The notes under the pieces are model-generated. The model ran no database searches and was not told the DNA's origin. It saw nothing but the letters and a program-made list of their open reading frames with translations. From the NCBI RefSeq assembly GCF_006335145.1, contig NZ_VDMN01000002.1, forward strand, positions 62,001 to 126,000: a stretch of DNA of 64,000 nt. The letters are read 5' to 3'. This stretch comes from Aliirhizobium smilacinae. GTDB taxonomy: Bacteria; Pseudomonadota; Alphaproteobacteria; Rhizobiales; Rhizobiaceae. Below, piece after piece: positions 8,047 through 15,963 of the stretch; position 1 is the first letter of the stretch; each line of letters begins with the position of its first letter. A program made the position numbers and the translations under genes.

Positions 8047-8322
8047 ATGATCGAACATAAGCACGATACACATCCCGACATCATCAAGCGGCTGAGGCGT
8101 GCCGACGGACACCTGAAGAGCGTCATCGCCATGATCGAGGCGGGCAAGCCCTGTCTCGACATAGCCCAGCAGCTCCACGCGGTCGAAAAGGCAATCACCA
8201 ATGCCAAGCGAACGCTGATCCAGGATCACCTCGATCACTGCCTGGAAGACTCCGCCGGATCGCTCGGCCGCGAGCAGCGCCAGACACTCGACGAGTTCAA
8301 GACAATTACGAAATATCTGTAG
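8047..8322 (+). CDS. Metal-sensing repressor of the CsoR/RcnR family, nickel (InrS-like) fingerprint
   Basis: This 91-residue all-helical repressor carries the W-X-Y-Z metal ligand set His4, Cys36, His61, Cys65. The C-H-C part is common to copper CsoR. His4, at the same relative offset, completes the His-Cys-His-Cys set reported for the nickel sensor InrS. Extra His residues (6, 9, 64) surround it. It would bind the palindrome just upstream and release DNA on metal binding. The next gene, 27 bases downstream, is an MFS exporter with a His-rich tail, which strengthens a nickel/cobalt role. Copper, or the rhizobial DmeR (Ni/Co) type, remain alternatives. Confidence 0.88.
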   Translation: MIEHKHDTHPDIIKRLRRADGHLKSVIAMIEAGKPCLDIAQQLHAVEKAITNAKRTLIQDHLDHCLEDSAGSLGREQRQTLDEFKTITKYL

Positions 8323-8349
8323 GCGCTGCGGCGTCAGGAGTATCGCGAA

Positions 8350-9651
8350 ATGCTGGGCGTTCTTAGAAACCGGACCTATCGCCACCTATTTTTCGCTCAG
8401 GTCATCGCTTTGCTGGGGACGGGGCTTGCCACTGTCGCCCTGGGCCTGCAGGCATTCGAACTTGCCGACGGCAACGCAGGCGCTGTCCTTGGCACGGCGC
8501 TGGCCATCAAGATGATCGCCTATGTCGTCGTTGCGCCGATCGCGACGGCCTTTACTGAACAGCTTCCCCGTCGCGCGATGCTGGTGACGCTCGATCTCGT
8601 CCGCGCCGCCGTCGCACTATGCCTGCCCTTCATCACCGATGTCTGGCAAGCATACTTCCTGATCTTCATACTCCAGGCGGCATCGGCGGCGTTCACGCCG
8701 ACCTTCCAGGCGACGATCCCCGACGTGCTACCAGACGAGGACGATTATACCAACGCCCTGTCGCTCTCTCGCCTTGCCTACGATCTGGAGAAGGTCGGAA
8801 GTCCGCTGCTTGCGGCAGCATTCCTGGCGCTGATGAGCTACCACAATCTCTATCTTGGCACGGTCGTCGGTTTCCTGGCATCGGCAAGCCTCGTGGTCTC
8901 GGTTCTGCTGCCCGACCCCAAACCGAGCGAGCCACGCAGCATTTACGATCGGACGACGCGGGGGATACGCCTTTATCTGACGGTTCCGCGCCTGCGTGGA
9001 CTGTTTGCCTTCAACATGGCGGTTGCGGCGGGCGGTTCCATGGTCTTCGTCAACACCGTCGTCCTCGTCCAGGGCACGATGGCGCTTGGTGAACGCTACA
9101 CCGCAACTGCGCTCGCAGCTTTTGGTCTGGGATCAATGGCGGCTGCTTTTATCCTACCGCGCCTCTTGAAGAACAATGCAGACCGACCTGTCATGCTTTC
9201 GGGCACAGTTGTGCTAGGTGTTGCGTTGCTGGTCGGTATGGTCGTGAGCTCGTATGTGGCTTTGCTTATAGTGTGGGCGGTGATCGGCGTCGGATATTCG
9301 CTTGTCCTCACGCCATCCGGCCGTATCCTGCGAAGCTCTGCCTCGCCCGAGGATCGCCCGGCGTTGTTCGCCGCGCAGTTTGCCTTGTCGCACGGTTGTT
9401 GGCTGATCACATATCCGCTGGCTGGATGGCTGGGAGCCACGGTCGGCCTCACCCCGACTTATTTCGTGCTCGCGAGTCTAACGGCGGCAGGAGCCATCGC
9501 GGCAGCTTTTCTGTGGCCTGCCGTCGAAAGCGACGAACGCCATATCCATACGGATATCGATGCCGACCACGCGCATATCGCAGGCGCGAAGGCAGTCCAA
9601 GGAGGGCACGAGCACTCCCATCCGATTCACAAAGACCGCTACCACGGGTGA
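8350..9651 (+). CDS. MFS efflux transporter with His-rich C-terminal tail (probable nickel/cobalt exporter)
   Basis: The 433-residue major facilitator has about twelve hydrophobic helices and a cytoplasmic tail of about 38 residues (from about 395) containing ten histidines, including HTDIDADHAH and HEHSHPIH. Nickel exporters NrsD and NreB share this design: an MFS core plus a His-rich C-terminus. ATG 8350 has AGGAG eight bases upstream. It is co-oriented with, and probably co-transcribed from, the CsoR-family repressor gene. The ion is inferred from tail, sensor and family analogy. Confidence 0.85.
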   Translation: MLGVLRNRTYRHLFFAQVIALLGTGLATVALGLQAFELADGNAGAVLGTALAIKMIAYVVVAPIATAFTEQLPRRAMLVTLDLVRAAVALCLPFITDVWQAYFLIFILQAASAAFTPTFQATIPDVLPDEDDYTNALSLSRLAYDLEKVGSPLLAAAFLALMSYHNLYLGTVVGFLASASLVVSVLLPDPKPSEPRSIYDRTTRGIRLYLTVPRLRGLFAFNMAVAAGGSMVFVNTVVLVQGTMALGERYTATALAAFGLGSMAAAFILPRLLKNNADRPVMLSGTVVLGVALLVGMVVSSYVALLIVWAVIGVGYSLVLTPSGRILRSSASPEDRPALFAAQFALSHGCWLITYPLAGWLGATVGLTPTYFVLASLTAAGAIAAAFLWPAVESDERHIHTDIDADHAHIAGAKAVQGGHEHSHPIHKDRYHG

Positions 9652-9731
9652 CAGACTATTCCTGCAGGCACATTCGGGGCCGTACGTGTGTTTATGCTGA
9701 TCGCTAACGGCGGCTCGGGGACTTAAGGAAA

Positions 9732-10307
9732 TCAGCCTACTGCGGCAGTAAGATGCTCGTAGAGAATGGACGAACCGAGGACGACAAGTGCGACACCTGC
9801 AGTACCCTCGGCCAGGCGACCGAACCTTGCACCAATCAGCCGCCCAACGAGCATGCCTCCGGACGACAGCAGGAACGTCGCAAGACCGATTGCACCTGCG
9901 ATGACCAGGATATTGACCTCGAGAAAGGCAAGCGAAACACCGACCGCCATTGCGTCGAGACTGGTACCGATCGCAGTTGCAATCAAAACCATGAAGGACA
10001 TACTGGCTCGCGAACTGTCCTGTTCCTCGTCGCCACCTTTGAAGGCAGCGTAGAGCATATTAAGACCGACGACCGCCAGCAAGCTGAACGCAATCCAATG
10101 GTCGACGGCGGAAATATATGCTGCCGCGGTTACGCCTGCAGCCCAGCCGATCAGCGGGGTGATGGCTTCAACTATGCCGAATACGACGCCGGTCCTGAGT
10201 GCTTCGCTGAACCGTGGCCGTCCCATGGCCGCGCCTCTGCCGACCGAAACGGCGAATGCGTCCATAGACATGCTGATGGCGAGCACGATGATTGCCATGA
10301 TTGACAT
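9732..10307 (-). CDS. mntP: Manganese efflux pump MntP
   Basis: The 191-residue protein has six helices arranged as two repeats, each with the acidic motif of MntP ([12 protein letters not shown] near the N-terminus; [12 protein letters not shown] mid-protein). It exports Mn2+ from the cytoplasm. The open frame extends upstream to 10376, but that part is untranslated leader. ATG 10307 is preceded by AAGGAAA and gives the standard family length. A manganese riboswitch of the yybP-ykoY class lies in the leader (10414-10482), so expression should rise with intracellular Mn2+. Confidence 0.95.
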   Translation of the reverse strand: MSIMAIIVLAISMSMDAFAVSVGRGAAMGRPRFSEALRTGVVFGIVEAITPLIGWAAGVTAAAYISAVDHWIAFSLLAVVGLNMLYAAFKGGDEEQDSSRASMSFMVLIATAIGTSLDAMAVGVSLAFLEVNILVIAGAIGLATFLLSSGGMLVGRLIGARFGRLAEGTAGVALVVLGSSILYEHLTAAVG

Positions 10308-10413
10308 GAGTTTTTCCTTGCGGACGTATCTAACCGGGTGTCCTCCGCTCTGTCCGAGCTGAACGGAATTCGCCACGGTCTTGTCTATCCGAACATGTCG
10401 GCTGAACGCGCCA

Positions 10414-10482
10414 CGTGCCTTTTGACACGAGTATGTTGACGCGCTCCCGCTGGGTCAGCGGTGACTACTCCCCGATGGCACG
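10414..10482 (-). ncRNA. yybP-ykoY manganese riboswitch aptamer in the mntP leader
   Basis: Read on the minus strand, P1 is closed by CGTGCC (10482-10477) with GGCACG (10419-10414). Inside are the two class-defining loops: GGGGAGTAG just after P1, and GTCAACATACTCG on the 3' side. Between them lies a short helix, CGCTG pairing with CAGCG around ACC. The order and sequence of these elements match yybP-ykoY aptamers found before mntP and alx genes. Downstream, GCGGA pairs with TCCGC (about 10346-10318), a hairpin ending just before the AAGGAAA ribosome site, a plausible expression platform. Confidence 0.9.
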
Positions 10483-10558
10483 CGAGGTACCCGACGCACC
10501 CGCAGCAGTCAAGGCGAACGCTGTGTATTTTTTTGCAAAAATCCTCTTAATAACAATG

Positions 10559-10574
10559 ATTTGCAAGTGCAAAT
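10559..10574. promoter_or_regulatory. 16-base palindrome upstream of the mntP riboswitch
   Basis: ATTTGCA-AG-TGCAAAT is a perfect inverted repeat about 77 bases upstream of the aptamer 5' edge, where the mntP promoter should lie. It could be the operator of a metal or other repressor. The half-site orientation is not that of the Fur/Mur consensus I recall, so no regulator is named. Confidence 0.35.
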
Positions 10575-10667
10575 TCATCGACTTACTGCACCTGCGAAGC
10601 AGTCGCAGAAGCTGGACATCGCTTGTCAGCATTTTGCTGGTTTGGGCCGCGTAAACAACGGCGTTTT

Positions 10668-10916
10668 TCAATTCGACCAAGCATTCCGCAAATTCGGCGG
10701 CCGACTGATGATCACAGCTATCACGATCTCCGTGCCGATAAAGGCATATGCCAAAGCCCTTGAGTTCCCGCAGCCGAAGTACGCACAATCAAATATGAGA
10801 TAGATCATTGCCGACTGCCGGCGCACGGTCGTGACGCTCATTCCGAATGAAGTCACAGCCCAGAACAAAACCGCCGCAAGAGATGCCTTCTTCGTGGACC
10901 CCACAAGATCGGACAT
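10668..10916 (-). CDS. Hypothetical small membrane protein
   Basis: An 82-residue open frame with three hydrophobic stretches (about 12-29, 37-52, 58-73) ending RPPNLRNAWSN. I recognise no family. ATG 10916 is preceded by in-frame GTG and TTG codons and has no clear ribosome site, so the start is uncertain. It lies upstream of the mntP leader on the same strand and might encode a membrane peptide or be a decayed remnant. Confidence 0.3.
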   Translation of the reverse strand: MSDLVGSTKKASLAAVLFWAVTSFGMSVTTVRRQSAMIYLIFDCAYFGCGNSRALAYAFIGTEIVIAVIISRPPNLRNAWSN

Positions 10917-10958
10917 CACCAAATGCCTGCGGACGTGACCTGCTAGAAATCCAACGGG

Positions 10959-11108
10959 TTAAATAACGATCCTGTGCATCAGGACTCCAACGACCAGAAT
11001 TGCCAGGATCGCGCATCGACAGAGAATGCTGATCGCGGTGACGGAAGGCCATTCGAGCGTCCAACCCGAAACTTGCCTGGCCGGAGTGGCATTTCGAAAA
11101 TGCATCAT
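10959..11108 (-). CDS. Possible 49-residue membrane peptide
   Basis: A short frame (ATG 11108 or 11105) with one hydrophobic helix near residues 25-47 (AISILCRCAILAILVVGVLM) and a basic end. It lies just upstream of, and co-oriented with, the other small membrane frame. There is no family match and no clear ribosome site, so its reality is doubtful. Confidence 0.2.
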   Translation of the reverse strand: MMHFRNATPARQVSGWTLEWPSVTAISILCRCAILAILVVGVLMHRIVI

Positions 11109-11195
11109 AGTCTCCAGCTACCGCATCGTTGAGGCGGCCTCGATGCTCAACTTGTCATTATTGCGAATGACTAGCAATAGCAAAACGACCGAAAC

Positions 11196-12560
11196 TCAGC
11201 CGAAACTGTTTGGCTGCAAGTTGGCGAGAGCTTTGTTTGGCAGGCACAGAGCGACTTCCAGGCCGCCGAGCCGCGACCGGTCAAGCTGGAGATCGCCACC
11301 ATAGGCGGTCGCGATGTCACGCGAGATCGCAAGACCAAGCCCGGCTCCCATCCCCTCTTCGCCGCCGCTTACACCCCGCTTGAGCATTGAGGCATATCGA
11401 TCAGGTGCCGCGCCCGGCCCGTCGTCGCCGATGCGCAGCACCGTCATTTCTCTGTCCTGCAAGGCGCTGATCTCGATCCGCCGTTCGGCGAAACGCACCG
11501 CGTTGTCTAGAATGTTGCCCATTGCCTCGGCGACATCTGCCGGATCAGCCTGGATGGTGATGTCAGGATCGATATCCAAAGTCCATTCGATACCGCGGCT
11601 TCTGGTGACGGGCGATAATACGCTGACAAGCTTGCCGGAAATACCGATCAGCGAGGTCGTCGCCATCTGCTCGACGCCCAGGCGCGCGGCCTGCAATTGA
11701 CGATCTGCACGCTGCCGCACCAGTTCGATCTGCTGCAGCGCCATTTCCCGGCGGTCCGCAGGCAGTGCTTCGGCCAGATGTGACAGCACGGTGAGCGGCG
11801 TCTTCAAGCCATGTGCCAGATCGCTGGCTCGTGCCCTTGCTCTTTCGACCGCTGTCTCGCGCTCGGACAGCAGCATGTTGATTTCGTTGACCAGCGGGGT
11901 GACCTCGGCTGGTCCCGATGCACCCATCTGGCTTGACCGTCCCGCCCTTATGTCGGCGATCTCGCGACGGAGATGCGACAAGGGTTTCAGCCCGATCAGA
12001 CCCTGTAGAAAGGAGGCCAGGAGCAAAAGCGCTCCGGTGACGATCAACATCAGCATCAGCGGCCAGTGATAGCTGGCAAGCGCGGCTTCCATGTCGTCCT
12101 TCGAAAACGCAGTATATACCGTGAAGGTCGTTTGGTGGTCGCCTTCGGTCAGCACCATATCCTTAATCGAAACCAGGATGACGCCGCCATCCGGCCCTTC
12201 AGCCTGGTGAAAACCGCAATACATGTCAGGCAGCAGGAGTGCCCTTGAAAGCTCCTGGTCCCAGAGCGAGCGCGAACGCAGCGGCGTTTCTCCTCCTTCG
12301 GCAGTAATCTGCCAGTAGCGACCGCCCGCCGGGATCTGGAACCGCGGATCCGAAGGCTCGCTTGCGAGCCGGAGGTTGCCGTCCTCTATGGCCAGCCGGG
12401 CACCGAGCGCATCGGACACGGCCGTCATTTCGTTGGCATACTGGTCGGCCAGATAATCCTCAAACAGATGGCCGAGCACATACCAGACGAGCGACAGGGC
12501 AACCGCGATCGAAATGAGAGCGCCGGCGGCAAGGCGGAAACGCAGCGAGCGGGTAATCAT
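11196..12560 (-). CDS. Two-component sensor histidine kinase (HAMP-HisKA-HATPase)
   Basis: The 454-residue kinase has a first membrane helix at about 8-32, a periplasmic sensor domain of about 130 residues, a second helix at about 165-188, HAMP, and then the H-box with phospho-accepting His250 (DLAHGLKTPL). The N-box has Asn353 (NILDNAVRF), followed by IGDDGPGA and GAGLGLAI ATP-lid motifs. The ATG overlaps the response regulator stop (ATGA), as usual for PhoPQ/OmpR-type pairs. The signal is unknown; the upstream secreted PepSY protein and small charged protein suggest envelope, cation or antimicrobial-peptide sensing. Confidence 0.93.
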   Translation of the reverse strand: MITRSLRFRLAAGALISIAVALSLVWYVLGHLFEDYLADQYANEMTAVSDALGARLAIEDGNLRLASEPSDPRFQIPAGGRYWQITAEGGETPLRSRSLWDQELSRALLLPDMYCGFHQAEGPDGGVILVSIKDMVLTEGDHQTTFTVYTAFSKDDMEAALASYHWPLMLMLIVTGALLLLASFLQGLIGLKPLSHLRREIADIRAGRSSQMGASGPAEVTPLVNEINMLLSERETAVERARARASDLAHGLKTPLTVLSHLAEALPADRREMALQQIELVRQRADRQLQAARLGVEQMATTSLIGISGKLVSVLSPVTRSRGIEWTLDIDPDITIQADPADVAEAMGNILDNAVRFAERRIEISALQDREMTVLRIGDDGPGAAPDRYASMLKRGVSGGEEGMGAGLGLAISRDIATAYGGDLQLDRSRLGGLEVALCLPNKALANLQPNSFG

Positions 12561-13222
12561 GGCCGCTTCTCGGGAAGAACATAACCGAAGCCGCGGCGCG
12601 TTTCGATCGCATCGCTGTCGGTTTTGCGTCGCAACCTGCCGATCATCGCCTCGACAGCATTCTTGGCTGCATCGTCATCTCGGCCCTGAACCTGGCTGGC
12701 GAGTTCCGCTGGCGTCAGCACCACGCCGGGTCGATCGATAAACAGCGTCATCATCCGGAATTCGAGCGGCGAAAGATCGAGTTCTCGGCCATCGAACGTA
12801 ACACGCCGCGCCTGTTCGTCGAGCGTGAACCGATCGGCCGCTTTTACGCGTGGAGCCGCTTTGCCGGTTCGCCGCAGAAGCGCGCGAAGACGAGCCACCA
12901 ACTCCTCGCTGCGGAACGGCTTCGGCAGGTAGTCGTCTGCTCCCGCATCGAAGCCATCGACCCGCTCCATCCACGATCCGCGAGCCGTCAGCACCAGAAC
13001 CGGCGTTTCGAGGCCGGCGCCCCGCCAGCGTTTGAGGATAGAGAGTCCGTCCATGCCCGGCAATCCGAGATCAAGGATGATGGCGGCATAATCCCCAGCC
13101 TCCCCCTGCTCCCATACATCCGGGCCGTTTGACAAAACCTCGACGCGATACCCCTCGCGCCCGAGCTTTTCCACCACATGGCCGGCGATGTTCGGATCGT
13201 CTTCGGCAAGCAAGATTTTCAT
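12557..13222 (-). CDS. OmpR/PhoB-family response regulator
   Basis: The 221-residue protein has a receiver domain with acidic pocket EDD (7-9), phospho-acceptor Asp51 (LDLGLPGMDG) and a conserved Lys in YLPKPF. A winged-helix DNA-binding domain follows (SPLEFRMMTLF, RRKTDSDAIETRRGFGYVL). ATG 13222 is preceded by GGAGGAA; the longer frame to 13249 lacks one. It pairs with the kinase immediately downstream and follows the PepSY gene by only four bases, so the PepSY protein is probably part of the same circuit. Confidence 0.94.
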   Translation of the reverse strand: MKILLAEDDPNIAGHVVEKLGREGYRVEVLSNGPDVWEQGEAGDYAAIILDLGLPGMDGLSILKRWRGAGLETPVLVLTARGSWMERVDGFDAGADDYLPKPFRSEELVARLRALLRRTGKAAPRVKAADRFTLDEQARRVTFDGRELDLSPLEFRMMTLFIDRPGVVLTPAELASQVQGRDDDAAKNAVEAMIGRLRRKTDSDAIETRRGFGYVLPEKRP

Positions 13223-13226
13223 CGGA

Positions 13227-13721
13227 TCAGTTCCTCCCCAGCACAGCACCTGTTCGCGCGTCTACTTTCAGGTTACGGATCACGCCTCCACCATCGCGCA
13301 ACTTCACCTGGTAGATATCCTGGGATTGAGACCGGCCGAGACGAATGTCGATGATGCGGCCGTAACGCTCGACATCGATCTTCTGCAGTATCGACTTCAG
13401 AGGCATGATCTGGCCGTCGCGCACCGCGTCCCGTGCCCGCTCGTAATCGGCTCGGCCTGGGCGGGTTCCCGACGAGCCGCCGGCTTCACCGCGATCGCCG
13501 TCACCGCTTCCCCGGGTACCGTGGTCGTTGTCACTACCGTCACGTCCGCCGTGATTGTCCCCTCCCCCATCATCGCCGCCACCATGACCTGACCCACCAC
13601 CGTCCGAGCCTCCCCCGGAGCCGTCACCATCCTTGGCATAAACGAACGACAGGGGCGTCGCCGCAACGGTCACGAAGGCGGAGAACATCAGGATGATAAG
13701 CATGCGGCGGTTCGAGCCCAT
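13227..13721 (-). CDS. Secreted PepSY-domain protein with Gly/Asp/His-rich linker
   Basis: The 164-residue protein has a signal peptide (about 1-29), a low-complexity stretch 31-88 made mainly of Gly, Asp, Ser, His and Arg, and a C-terminal PepSY-like domain (about 92-164, with GRIIDIRLG and VDARTGAVLG). PepSY proteins often modulate periplasmic signalling or protease activity. The acidic and His-rich linker could bind cations. ATG 13721 is chosen because the signal peptide starts there. It lies directly before the response regulator and kinase genes. Confidence 0.8.
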   Translation of the reverse strand: MGSNRRMLIILMFSAFVTVAATPLSFVYAKDGDGSGGGSDGGGSGHGGGDDGGGDNHGGRDGSDNDHGTRGSGDGDRGEAGGSSGTRPGRADYERARDAVRDGQIMPLKSILQKIDVERYGRIIDIRLGRSQSQDIYQVKLRDGGGVIRNLKVDARTGAVLGRN

Positions 13722-13789
13722 GGTTTCTCCGCAGGGGGCATATGGCCAAAATATTCTGGCATGAAGCAATGTAGGCAGCAAACGACAAG

Positions 13790-13814
13790 AACTCCGCCGG
13801 TTAACGGCGGAGTT
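13790..13814 (-). terminator. Strong stem-loop between the small secreted protein and PepSY genes
   Basis: A perfect 10-base stem (AACTCCGCCG with CGGCGGAGTT, five-base loop) lies 24 bases after the stop of the 82-residue gene. On the minus strand a modestly T-rich stretch (TTCTTGTCGTTT) follows. It probably terminates or attenuates transcription, so the upstream small protein is made in excess over the signalling genes. Confidence 0.7.
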
Positions 13815-13837
13815 CAGGAGGAAGTTGGCGGGATCGC

Positions 13838-14086
13838 TTATCGACGACCGCTGCGCTTGCCACCCTTGTCGTCTTTGGCGTGGTGGCCGCCCCTGTCATC
13901 GGCTCCGTGGCCGCCGCGACGCCCCCCCTTGTCGTCATTTGCATCGTGGCCGGCGCCGTCGTCGGCTCCCTGCCTTGCGAGGGCGGCAGACGAACCGGTG
14001 ATCGGCGCCACGGCTTGAAAAACCGGCATCGCGGCGGTGAAGGCGAAAGCTGCGGCAAGAGCGGCGAGAGAAAGCTTGGTCTTCAT
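13838..14086 (-). CDS. Small secreted charged protein (Asp/Lys/Gly/His-rich)
   Basis: This 82-residue protein has an Ala-rich signal peptide, with likely cleavage near ALA (about 35-37). The mature part of about 45 residues is built from DDKGG, GGHGADD and RRGGH-like units and ends in basic residues. I recognise no family beyond resemblance to periplasmic charged repeat peptides that accompany PepSY/two-component loci. AAAGGA precedes ATG 14086. A longer upstream frame to 14176 lacks support. It may be the main target or a feedback ligand of the adjacent system. Confidence 0.65.
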   Translation of the reverse strand: MKTKLSLAALAAAFAFTAAMPVFQAVAPITGSSAALARQGADDGAGHDANDDKGGRRGGHGADDRGGHHAKDDKGGKRSGRR

Positions 14087-14382
14087 GGTCAAAATCCTTT
14101 CCTGTTCATTCCGAGGAACCTCCTCGTTCGACAAGTTCAGAATTGCACGAGCGCGCTGACAGGCCGCTGATGGCAATTGTCAGCAATCTGTCAGCTGAAA
14201 TTTCATGCCCATCAGGCATTGGAGAGCGCCTTTGCTGGCGGGCTCGTTTGATGGTTGCGTGGCGCGCGTGATCGACTATCGGCCAAGCAAGGCCTTGACG
14301 GACATCTCAGTAGAAATGGACAAGGCACTCTTTTGATCATCTGCGCACTATTGGCAAAATCTTGGCGCAGTGCGAAAATGGA

Positions 14383-15027
14383 TCATGGCCATAGCTGATC
14401 GCAAAGCCAAGCGGTGCCATCCCGTTTGTACAACAACCTCTGATGACGTCTGTCTTCCGCGGCTTGCCAAAACTCGACCTCGCGGGGCGAGGCGATGAAG
14501 AGCGACCAGTTCGAGGCAATGCTGTCCGGCTTTTCGGAAACCTGGCGAGCGCCGTTCGCAATGGCGGTATCGAGTTCACTCCTTGACGTCAGCACCTGAC
14601 TTTGCCGCCCGACAAACACGTTTGCCTTTGCCACCGCAGAACGAGCCTGGAAATCGGCATTACTCTCATGATCATCGGCCTTTAAGGTTACCCCGCGAAT
14701 GCGGACCTGCCGACCGAGCGAAGACCAATAGAAGGTTAGCGACACATTGGGATTCGCAGCAATTTGGCAGCCTTTTAGTCCATTGCCTATCGTCGCGAAA
14801 TGCCATCCCCGTTGATCGAGATTCTTGAGAATGAGGACGCGAGCGTCCGGCTCGCCGAGTTCGTCAACTGTGGAGAGCACCATGGAGTGCGGCTCCCTAA
14901 TCCCGGCTTCGATGGCGTCGCTTAACCATGCGGCGAACATATCCTGCGGATTAGGTGATGTCGTATCGAGATCGAATGGCGGAAACGGGCCAGCGAGCGA
15001 TGGCAGTGCACGTAGTTTGCTTCTCAT
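14383..15027 (-). CDS. Pyridoxamine 5'-phosphate oxidase (PNPOx)-family FMN protein
   Basis: The 214-residue protein follows the PdxH layout: PSPNPQDMFAAWLSDA-like N-terminal region, DARVLILKNLDQRGWHFAT, LTFYWSSLGRQVRIRG, and a C-terminal WSLFIASPREVEFWQ segment. PdxH oxidises pyridoxine or pyridoxamine phosphate to PLP with FMN and oxygen. One oddity is that the usual terminal RL(A/x)P is here QLWP, so the substrate-binding Arg of classical enzymes appears replaced by Gln. It may be a divergent paralogue acting on another substrate. The methyltransferase stop overlaps its start by four bases. Confidence 0.8.
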   Translation of the reverse strand: MRSKLRALPSLAGPFPPFDLDTTSPNPQDMFAAWLSDAIEAGIREPHSMVLSTVDELGEPDARVLILKNLDQRGWHFATIGNGLKGCQIAANPNVSLTFYWSSLGRQVRIRGVTLKADDHESNADFQARSAVAKANVFVGRQSQVLTSRSELDTAIANGARQVSEKPDSIASNWSLFIASPREVEFWQAAEDRRHQRLLYKRDGTAWLCDQLWP

Positions 15028-15812
15028 GACGCATGCCCCGGCCTTGCGACGATAAGGCGGAGAGATCCTTCGAAAAACGGCTGCGTGCGAAGCACGCCAT
15101 AACGCGCATCCCAGATTCCGTCGGCGAGGTCCCGGGTGAGATTTGCAACGAAACGGTCGCCGATGCTGTCATCGACGAAACTCCATGCCGAATTAGCAAG
15201 CCGGGCGCCGGGCTCCAGGATTTGTTCAGGGCGGCCATAATAGGCTTCACTGAATCCATCGACGCAATTGAGCGGGATAGGGACGGCGAGAATATCGACA
15301 TTACCGCCCAAGCCCTCGCATATTGCGCTCATCCCCGGATACCGGTGAGCCTCGACAGCAATCATTTCCGGCGCATAGTCATTCAGCCAGCATCGAGTCA
15401 ATTCATCCGGATCGCAGGTGAGGATGACTACAGGCCCGCGTGTGACGCGGCGCATCTCGGCAAGTCCTCTTTTCAGATCCGGCCATTGATGGACGGTAAA
15501 CGTTGCCATGCTGGCGTCGAAGCTGGCATCGGAAAAGGGGAGCTTTTCCGCAACGGCATCGACGGCCACCGGAAGTCGATCCGGTCGCTGCACCCGCATC
15601 GATGCCGATGGCTCGACAGCCGTCACGGCTCGGTCCACAGGCTCATAGGAACCGGCTCCTGCTCCGACATTCAAAACTGTCTGTGCACCGCCAAGAGATT
15701 TTACGATGAACTCGGCGATGTAGGGCTCAGGCTGGCGATAGTTCGTATATCCTTTACCGATAACCCCATAGTTCGCATCACCTGCGCTGCCATCGTGATG
15801 TCTGTCACTCAT
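15024..15812 (-). CDS. Class I SAM-dependent methyltransferase
   Basis: The 262-residue enzyme has methyltransferase-11-type motifs: VLNVGAGAGSYEP (SAM site), TAVEPSASM, and FDASMATFTVHQWPD followed by GPVVILTCDPDE. Substrate not identifiable. ATG 15812 has AGGGAAG upstream, whereas the frame extension to 15947 does not look like protein. It is co-transcribed with the PNPOx-family gene (four-base overlap) and divergent from a LysR gene, which likely controls it. Confidence 0.85.
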   Translation of the reverse strand: MSDRHHDGSAGDANYGVIGKGYTNYRQPEPYIAEFIVKSLGGAQTVLNVGAGAGSYEPVDRAVTAVEPSASMRVQRPDRLPVAVDAVAEKLPFSDASFDASMATFTVHQWPDLKRGLAEMRRVTRGPVVILTCDPDELTRCWLNDYAPEMIAVEAHRYPGMSAICEGLGGNVDILAVPIPLNCVDGFSEAYYGRPEQILEPGARLANSAWSFVDDSIGDRFVANLTRDLADGIWDARYGVLRTQPFFEGSLRLIVARPGHAS

Positions 15813-15857
15813 TCTCGCGTCTTCCCTTTGTGAATACTCAATCGAGCCCGGCCAAAT

Positions 15858-15871
15858 TTCATGTTCATGAA
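15858..15871. promoter_or_regulatory. Inverted repeat in the methyltransferase/LysR divergent promoter
   Basis: TTCATG-TT-CATGAA lies midway in the 151-base gap between the divergent methyltransferase (start 15812) and LysR (start 15964) genes. It is a candidate regulator binding site, though it lacks the usual seven-base LysR spacer. Confidence 0.35.
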
Positions 15872-15963
15872 TGGCAAATAGATCGATTGCGACTTTGATA
15901 TGAGGCCATGCATCACACGATGAAAACCGATATGATCGAACACCCAATGTTCGGAAATCTCAC

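Noticed and set aside
10559-10574. Calling the palindrome a Mur/Fur box
   Set aside because: Its half-sites point the opposite way from the TGCAA...TTGCA pattern I recall for alphaproteobacterial Fur/Mur sites.
10465-10788. A 107-codon minus-strand frame across the riboswitch
   Set aside because: It ends inside the conserved yybP-ykoY aptamer and has no protein-like features.
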